Origin: Acinetobacter sp. ANC 3781
Lineage (GTDB): Bacteria > Pseudomonadota > Gammaproteobacteria > Pseudomonadales > Moraxellaceae
NCBI RefSeq assembly: GCF_004331285.1
Contig: NZ_SJOH01000004.1
Span: 62,001-126,000 of the forward strand
DNA: 64,000 nt
Reading direction: 5' to 3'
The first letter of the stretch is position 1, and every line of letters starts with the position of its first letter. Positions 58,617-64,000 of the stretch are shown piece by piece. Both the position numbers and the translations under genes were made by a program. The notes beneath the pieces were generated by a model. The model searched no databases. It was not told where the DNA came from and saw only the letters and a program-made list of their open reading frames with translations.

Positions 58617-59624
58617 ATGCAAGACCGTCTTATCAGTGGTTCTGAAAAACCCGAAGATCATTTTGATCGTGCCATCCGTCCCACTTCCCTCGATGACTAT
58701 ATTGGTCAGCCGGTGGTACGTGAGCAAATGGAGATTTTTATTGGCGCAGCTCGTGGTCGTGGTGAAGCACTCGACCATACCCTCATTTTTGGTCCGCCAG
58801 GTTTAGGCAAAACCACGCTGGCCAACATTATCGCGCGAGAAATGGGCGGTAATTTAAAATCGACTTCTGGTCCTGTACTTGAACGTGCTGGTGATTTGGC
58901 CGCTATGTTGACCAATTTAGAGGAAGGTGATGTTTTATTTATTGATGAAATCCACCGTCTTTCTCCCGTTATTGAAGAAATCCTGTACCCAGCCATGGAA
59001 GATTACCAACTCGACATCATGATTGGTGAAGGCCCGGGCGCACGTTCGATTAAACTGGATTTACCACCATTTACTTTAGTTGCAGCAACGACACGTGCAG
59101 GTCTACTCACCTCTCCACTACGTGACCGTTTTGGTATTGTGCAGCGTTTAGAATTTTATTCGGTTGAAGATTTAACCCATATTGTGTCGCGTTCAGCATT
59201 GTTAATGGAAGTTCCAATGACCGGTGATGGTGCAAAAGAAATTGCCCGTCGTGCGCGTGGTACGCCGCGTATTGCCAACCGTTTGCTGCGTCGTGTTCGT
59301 GACTATGCACAAGTCAAAGGCACTGGTGAAGTTAATCAGGATATGGCGCAACGTGCACTGGATATGTTGAAAGTCGATAAAGATGGTTTGGACACTTTAG
59401 ACCGTCGTTATTTAAGCATGTTGTTAGAACGTTTTGATGGTGGGCCTGCCGGTGTGGAAGCTTTGGCCGCAGCAATGGCGGAAGATTCAGGTACTTTGGA
59501 AGATGTGATTGAACCATATTTGATTCAGCAAGGTTATGCAATGCGTACTGCACGAGGCCGTATTGCCACCAATATGGCGTATTTACAGTTTGGGATGACA
59601 CCGCCTGAACCGAAAGAGAAGTGA
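58617..59624 (+). CDS. ruvB: Holliday junction DNA helicase RuvB
   Basis: A 335-residue AAA+ motor for branch migration. Walker [14 protein letters not shown] (about residues 59-71), Walker [13 protein letters not shown] segment ([11 protein letters not shown]), sensor I TTRAG and sensor II in [16 protein letters not shown]-terminal winged-helix DNA-binding domain. Here it is about 245 bases from ruvA, with repeat copy 3 in between; in E. coli the two are adjacent. Confidence 0.98.
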   Translation: MQDRLISGSEKPEDHFDRAIRPTSLDDYIGQPVVREQMEIFIGAARGRGEALDHTLIFGPPGLGKTTLANIIAREMGGNLKSTSGPVLERAGDLAAMLTNLEEGDVLFIDEIHRLSPVIEEILYPAMEDYQLDIMIGEGPGARSIKLDLPPFTLVAATTRAGLLTSPLRDRFGIVQRLEFYSVEDLTHIVSRSALLMEVPMTGDGAKEIARRARGTPRIANRLLRRVRDYAQVKGTGEVNQDMAQRALDMLKVDKDGLDTLDRRYLSMLLERFDGGPAGVEALAAAMAEDSGTLEDVIEPYLIQQGYAMRTARGRIATNMAYLQFGMTPPEPKEK

Positions 59625-59629
59625 TATAT

Positions 59630-59657
59630 AAGGGAGATTTATTCTCCCTTTCTTTTA
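59630..59657. terminator. Terminator of ruvB
   Basis: AAGGGAGA-TTTAT-TCTCCCTT followed by TCTTTTATT; convergent with the minus-strand gene after it. Confidence 0.8.
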
Positions 59658-59668
59658 TTAGGCAATTC

Positions 59669-60322
59669 TTATTCAAAGTAGTCTGTAAGATTTAGTTTGA
59701 AATTTCTAATTTCATCCTGCCAATAACTTACCTCAACATCGTGTTTTTCTCTCTTTAAACCAGGAGTAATTTCTCTAATCAATCCTCGCTTAAGTATAAG
59801 AATACTAGCGCTTAAATCTGATTTCCCTAAGTACAATTCCAATCTTGTCCCATTGATTTCCATTAGATCTCTTTTTTGGGTTAGCTCTGCTAAATAGTCA
59901 ATTGGTAATGTTCCAATTAGATTATTCTGTAAATTTTTAGCTTCATACATTAAGTGTTCGCATAACGAAATAAATTCAGCAGCTACCGAACGAATTGAAT
60001 TACATCTTTCGTTAGCTATATCTATTCTTTTTAAGTTTTCTTGGCTTTCAATAAGTTCACGATTTGATGAAGCCATTAAATCCTCTGAGCTTCTAATTTG
60101 TTTTATGACAGCCTCAAAAGATTGTTTTGTTAAATCAAAACTTTTCCTTCCATACCAAATCGCAATAATCGTGGCTGATATTCCCAATATAAAAGCGATC
60201 ATCATCGCAATAACAAAAGACCAAATTGCAGTTGTATCTGTAGAATGATTTAAATCCAAGTACACTTTCTGCCCATTCGGCTGCTGTAAAATTAAAGCCT
60301 GACTATTTTCTTGTTCTACCAC
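59669..60322 (-). CDS. Membrane-anchored coiled-coil protein of unknown function
   Basis: A 217-residue protein. One membrane helix (about 30-52, WSFVIAMMIAFILGISATIIAIWYG) follows a short polar N-terminus. The cytoplasmic part begins with a coiled coil (FDLTKQSFEAVIKQIRSSEDLMASSNRELIESQENLKR by pattern), then a helical domain. Composition is more AT-rich than neighbours. No family recognised. Architecture resembles small phage- or defence-associated sensors, but that is only a resemblance. Confidence 0.7.
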   Translation of the reverse strand: MVEQENSQALILQQPNGQKVYLDLNHSTDTTAIWSFVIAMMIAFILGISATIIAIWYGRKSFDLTKQSFEAVIKQIRSSEDLMASSNRELIESQENLKRIDIANERCNSIRSVAAEFISLCEHLMYEAKNLQNNLIGTLPIDYLAELTQKRDLMEINGTRLELYLGKSDLSASILILKRGLIREITPGLKREKHDVEVSYWQDEIRNFKLNLTDYFE

Positions 60323-60399
60323 TTTCCCCTACCTTAATATTTAAAATTTCTATTGAAATCATCTTAAATTTTTTCTATTTATTTTAAGCAATTGGATAC

Positions 60400-60981
60400 T
60401 TATAACTTAGAAATAACGCGTACTTCTTCCACCAACATTAACTCACATGAACCGCCGCCTGTATCTTCACGACTTAAAGAGCTCCGCCATGTCCATCCAT
60501 CTTGTGCTTTTACTTCCACCAAATGCCCTTTCAAATAAATCAAATTGTCTTGATCAATTTGAGCCAGTTGTTTGGCGATTGCTTTTGTTGCAGGAATTAA
60601 ATGCGTATTGGCACTATGGGTTGAAATTTCATTGACTGGAATAGGTGGAGCATTTTCATAACGCCAGTAATACCAACGATTACTTTGCCGGATAGACAAC
60701 TGCTTATAAACGGCAGGATTTGCCATGGCTCCCCATCCCAAAGCAAAATCGACCGGGCTAATTTCCGATTCACGTCCAAAGTTATAATTTTCTCTCGATA
60801 AAACCCGAAACTCTCCCGTATAAGGCTGTAAACTCGTCATGCTGTAACCGTTGAACTGCTGCACTCCCTCTATGCTTTGATAATCAGCCGCATCTGAAAT
60901 GCCTTTATCCGGTTTCAGCCAATAATTCCACAGTGCGAACCCCAATGCGAAAATAACTATATATTTAAAAAAGCGACTCAT
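60400..60981 (-). CDS. Membrane-anchored protein of unknown function
   Basis: A 193-residue protein with an N-terminal signal anchor (about 5-22, FKYIVIFALGFALWNYWL) and a periplasmic domain containing SREDTGGGSCELMLVEEVRVI at the C-terminus and a LKGHLVEVKAQDGWTWRSSL segment. I believe it is a conserved family of unknown function present in several proteobacteria, but cannot name it. Confidence 0.75.
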   Translation of the reverse strand: MSRFFKYIVIFALGFALWNYWLKPDKGISDAADYQSIEGVQQFNGYSMTSLQPYTGEFRVLSRENYNFGRESEISPVDFALGWGAMANPAVYKQLSIRQSNRWYYWRYENAPPIPVNEISTHSANTHLIPATKAIAKQLAQIDQDNLIYLKGHLVEVKAQDGWTWRSSLSREDTGGGSCELMLVEEVRVISKL

Positions 60982-61286
60982 TTAAATCTCGAATGTTTAG
61001 CTAGGCTGTAACAACTTAATAAATTGAATCGAATTAAATCTCTGGGACACAGATCCAAAAACTAACTCTTGCAACAACCGCAACTCATTAGATGCTAATT
61101 TCAAAGTAAAATACATAAATTTACAAAGTAAAAGTATAAATAAAAACCTTTTATTCCAATCACTAAAATAAAGCATACCTTAAAGGTATATTTAAGATAC
61201 CTACAGGGTTTTGGTTAAATTTAAAACAATATGCAATTCTATAGAGTCACTTTAACTATTTCAAACTCTTAAGGTTCTCCCAAGAT
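60982..61286. other. Intergenic region before the M20 amidohydrolase gene
   Basis: About 305 AT-rich bases, divergent promoters presumed; nothing further identified. Confidence 0.35.
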
Positions 61287-62642
61287 ATGAACATGTACAA
61301 GCAGATCTCCCTTTGTCTTCCCCTTATCCTTTGCAGCCAACTGAGCTTTGCAGACTGGATTGATGATTCCGTTAAAAATGTTGAAGCACATACTATTAAG
61401 CTTCGCCAACACATTCATCAACATCCTGAACTTGGAAATATGGAATTCAAAACTTCTGAGCTGGTACAAAAAGAGTTAAAATCTTATGGCATTGAAGTGC
61501 GTAAAGGCTATGCCAAAACAGGTGTGATTGGTGTACTTAAAGGGGCGAAACCGGGTCCAGTGATGGCATTACGTGCGGATATGGATGCCCTGCCGATTGA
61601 AGAAAAAACTGGTCTTCCTTATGCCAGTAAAGCCAAAGCCATTTATCAAGGTGCAGAAACTCATGTCATGCACGGCTGTGGTCATGATGCGCATACCGCA
61701 ATGTTATTGGGCGCAGCCAAAGCTTTAGCAGCCAATAAAGATAAAATTGCAGGTACTGTAGTCTTTGTATTCCAGCCGGCTGAAGAAGGCGGTGCCGATA
61801 TTGATAACTTTACTCAAGGTCATTTAATTGGTTCACGTAAAATGATTGCCGATGGTGCATTGAATAATCCTAAACCGGAAGTCATTTTCGGTATGCATGT
61901 AATGGCAGGCATGCCAAGCGGCAATATCCTGTATAAAGATGGCGCGATTCTGAACAGTGCCGACCATTTACGTATTCAAGTCAATGGTAAACAGGTACAT
62001 GGCTCTATGCCTTGGCTCGGACGTGACCCAATCTATGCGTCTTCACAAATGATCAGCAACATGCAAAGTTTAATCAGTCGTAATGCTGATTTGACCCAAG
62101 GCATGGGCGTAGTCAGTATTGGCAGTATTCACGGCGGTACAACCGGTAATGTCATCCCCGATCAGGTGAATATGGTCGGCACTATTCGTTCCAACAGTGA
62201 AAATGTTCGCCAAGGTATTTTAAAAGACTTACCAAAAATGGTTGAACATAATGCCGCAGCCAATAATGTGACTGCAAAAGTAGAAATTGCCCCATACGCG
62301 CCTGTGACGACCAATGACAAAACCTTAACCAAGCTGATGCAACCTACACTTGCGCAAGTGAATGGCGAAGATAAACTGCATGTGCTGGACAACAATGCCA
62401 GTGCCAGTGAAGATTTTGCTTATTATGGTCAGCTGATGCCATCTTTGTTCGTCTTTGTCGGCGCAACCCCTGCCGATCAAGACATGGCGAAAGCTGCACC
62501 TAACCATAACCCGTTATTTATCGTCGATAATGCAACTTTAAAAACCGGAGTAGAAAGCCATGTGCGCTTCGTCCTGGATTATCCAAAAGTTGCCGAACAG
62601 GTACAGGCAGACTGGAAAAAGATGCACGCTGCAAAAAAATAA
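61287..62642 (+). CDS. M20 family metallopeptidase/amidohydrolase, secreted
   Basis: A 451-residue protein with signal peptide (cleaved after SFA, about residue 22). The M20D fold has the metal site HGCGHDAHTAML (about 130-141), with the catalytic Glu in QPAEEGGAD. The dimerisation domain carries HGSMPWLGRDPIYASS. M20D members hydrolyse N-acyl amino acids, hippurate or indole-acetyl amino acids. The periplasmic location suggests release of amino acids from conjugates. The precise substrate is unknown. Confidence 0.9.
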   Translation: MNMYKQISLCLPLILCSQLSFADWIDDSVKNVEAHTIKLRQHIHQHPELGNMEFKTSELVQKELKSYGIEVRKGYAKTGVIGVLKGAKPGPVMALRADMDALPIEEKTGLPYASKAKAIYQGAETHVMHGCGHDAHTAMLLGAAKALAANKDKIAGTVVFVFQPAEEGGADIDNFTQGHLIGSRKMIADGALNNPKPEVIFGMHVMAGMPSGNILYKDGAILNSADHLRIQVNGKQVHGSMPWLGRDPIYASSQMISNMQSLISRNADLTQGMGVVSIGSIHGGTTGNVIPDQVNMVGTIRSNSENVRQGILKDLPKMVEHNAAANNVTAKVEIAPYAPVTTNDKTLTKLMQPTLAQVNGEDKLHVLDNNASASEDFAYYGQLMPSLFVFVGATPADQDMAKAAPNHNPLFIVDNATLKTGVESHVRFVLDYPKVAEQVQADWKKMHAAKK

Positions 62643-62655
62643 AATACATTTTTTC

Positions 62656-62687
62656 AAAAAAGTGAGCATCCTTTGCTCACTTTTTTA
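62656..62687 (+). terminator. Intrinsic terminator of the amidohydrolase gene
   Basis: AAAAAGTGAGCA-TCCTT-TGCTCACTTTTTT. Confidence 0.92.
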
Positions 62688-62887
62688 GCTCTAAAGGTTT
62701 TGCTAATTCAATACAGAATAGATCTCATTTGAAACCTTGTGCCATTGGACTCAACTCTCATGATGATAAACTGCAATGCGTTACATAGCTTGACTCTTAG
62801 CGCAAAAACCGTCATTTCCACAGTTTTTTCAATCCGCTAAAAGTGCAGCTAAATCCATAAAACTGAATTGAAAAATGGGACCCAATC

Positions 62888-63298
62888 ATGACGAATAAAT
62901 TCGAATTTAACATTCGTGTATATATTGAAGACACTGACGCAGGTGGCATTGTCTATCATGCAAACCATATTCGTTTTATGGAACGCACCCGCACCGAATG
63001 GTTACGTGCGGCAGGCGTTGAGCATTACTGGCATCAAAAAGATTATCACTTTGTGGTACATAAAATAAATGTGAAATATTCACGTCCAATCCTCATGGAT
63101 GATCTGATTACGGTGACTGCGAGTGTTGTTTCATGTAAAGCAACATCTTTTGTATTGCAACAAAATATTTATCGTGGTGAAATCATGCTTGCATCTGGAG
63201 AAGTCGAATTGGCATGTATTAGTGTAGACGGCATGCGTCCAACACGGCTTCCTGAGGAAATCCGTAATCTAATTCTAAAAGAGTTAGGACAAGACTAA
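62888..63298 (+). CDS. ybgC: Tol-Pal system acyl-CoA thioesterase YbgC
   Basis: A 136-residue hotdog thioesterase. The active-site helix segment YIEDTDAGGIVYHANHIRFMERTRTEWLR is diagnostic of YbgC. It heads the Tol-Pal operon and is thought to act on acyl-CoA or acyl-ACP in membrane lipid metabolism. tolQ starts 24 bases downstream. Confidence 0.95.
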   Translation: MTNKFEFNIRVYIEDTDAGGIVYHANHIRFMERTRTEWLRAAGVEHYWHQKDYHFVVHKINVKYSRPILMDDLITVTASVVSCKATSFVLQQNIYRGEIMLASGEVELACISVDGMRPTRLPEEIRNLILKELGQD

Positions 63299-63322
63299 AA
63301 AATTTATTGGCACATTGTAACT

Positions 63323-64000
63323 ATGGCAACACAACTAGAATCATCTTTACACATATCAGATCTTATTTTACAAGCAAGTCCCATCGTTCAACTGGTCATG
63401 TTGGTGCTCCTGCTAGCATCTTTATACAGTTGGTATCTGATTGCCAAGTTACATATGAGTTATAAAAAGGCCCAGGCTGAAGATGAGCATTTTCAAAAAA
63501 TCTTCTGGTCTGGCGCTGAACTTAATACCCTATACAACAACGCCCAACTCAATTCCAAACGTACCGGTCTGGAAGATATCTTCTATCAAGGCATTGGCGA
63601 GTTTTTTAAACTTAAAAAATTCCGAGCTCCTGCTACACAAACGATTGAAGGTACAGAACGTATTTTACGTGTCGGTTTAAGCCGTGACCAAGGTTTGCTT
63701 GAACAAGGCTTGGGCGCACTTGCCAGTATTGGTTCTGTTGCACCTTATATCGGTCTGTTCGGTACGGTTTGGGGCATCATGAATGCCTTTATTGGTCTGG
63801 CAGATGTTGATCAAGTTACTTTGGCAACGGTAGCTCCCGGTATTGCCGAAGCCCTCATTGCAACAGCGATTGGTCTTTTTGCTGCAATTCCTGCTGTATT
63901 GGCCTTTAACCATTACACTGCTAAAGGTGAAACTGTCTATTCTGACCGCGCATTATTTGCTGAAGAAATGGTGGCGCTATTACAACGTCAAACTGTGAGT
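63323..64000 (+). CDS. tolQ: Tol-Pal system protein TolQ (cut by window edge)
   Basis: The first 226 codons of a proton-channel subunit of the TolQRA motor, which keeps the outer membrane attached during division. The first membrane segment is IVQLVMLVLLLASLYSWYLIA; later segments are ASIGSVAPYIGLFGTVWGIMNAF and TLATVAPGIAEALIATAIGLFAAIPAVLAF, both typical of the MotA/TolQ/ExbB family. Nearly full length; only the C-terminal tail is missing. tolR should follow. Confidence 0.95.
   Translation, partial: MATQLESSLHISDLILQASPIVQLVMLVLLLASLYSWYLIAKLHMSYKKAQAEDEHFQKIFWSGAELNTLYNNAQLNSKRTGLEDIFYQGIGEFFKLKKFRAPATQTIEGTERILRVGLSRDQGLLEQGLGALASIGSVAPYIGLFGTVWGIMNAFIGLADVDQVTLATVAPGIAEALIATAIGLFAAIPAVLAFNHYTAKGETVYSDRALFAEEMVALLQRQTVS

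Noticed and set aside
1..64000. CRISPR arrays, tRNA or rRNA genes, insertion sequences
   Set aside because: No regularly spaced direct repeats, no tRNA cloverleaf or rRNA sequence and no transposase frames were found by reading.

Overview
The window is chromosomal DNA from a member of Acinetobacter (Moraxellaceae, Gammaproteobacteria). The base composition is AT-rich, the genes are compact and intrinsic terminators are frequent. Several proteins are typical of the genus: a CarO-type outer membrane protein, an OmpW-type barrel, an A1S_2505-like macro-related protein, a YceI pair and a long membrane-anchored FadE. The CarO copy differs enough from the A. baumannii form I remember that I would not name a species. 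I see no rRNA, tRNA, CRISPR array, insertion sequence or obvious prophage.

Layout. 1-7.3 kb: start of a glyceraldehyde-3-phosphate dehydrogenase gene, RarD-like exporter, lipocalin, uvrB, a macro-like protein and a GGDEF protein with duplicated sensor domains. 7.7-11.8 kb: OmpW-type porin, an MFS transporter with a tiny coupled membrane protein, a decayed-looking 0.8 kb stretch and a DUF1003 protein. 12-22 kb: sthA divergent from lipA, then a long minus-strand housekeeping block (lepA, lepB, DUF4845, rnc, era, lipoprotein, recO, pdxJ, miaE). 22-29 kb: thioesterase, HtrA/MucD protease, nadB, PaaI-type thioesterase and the pabC-mltG-tmk cluster. 29-36 kb: a sulfate import locus with two tandem sulfate-binding proteins, an RBBP9-type hydrolase, cysT-cysW-cysA and a CysB-like regulator. 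36-41 kb: carO, dapD, queE, queC, a secreted Cys-containing protein and a Bcp peroxiredoxin. 41-45.5 kb: two YceI paralogues, an NMN adenylyltransferase, an enoyl-CoA hydratase, a nitroreductase and a NIF3-like protein. 45.9-56 kb: fadE, an AT-rich orphan gene, purL, and a sodium:solute symporter followed by a 43-aa membrane protein. 56-64 kb: dgt, ruvA, ruvB, two membrane-anchored hypotheticals, an M20 amidohydrolase, ybgC and the start of tolQ.

How genes work together. sbp/cysTWA/cysB form a complete sulfate uptake and control module. pabC-mltG-tmk and lepA-lepB-rnc-era-recO-pdxJ are conserved bacterial clusters. queE-queC make the queuosine precursor preQ0. ruvA and ruvB encode the Holliday-junction motor. 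ybgC-tolQ open the Tol-Pal operon.

The most unusual signal is a dispersed, structured intergenic repeat with three copies (about 45083-45171 on the minus strand, 49236-49330 and 58413-58516 on the plus strand). Each copy has two consecutive hairpins with GGA-containing loops in the better copies, then a nearly invariant CAAAGGGTTTTG block and a third hairpin. The stem sequences differ completely between copies while the architecture, including a bulged T, is kept. That pattern of covariation points to a multicopy small RNA or structured mobile repeat.
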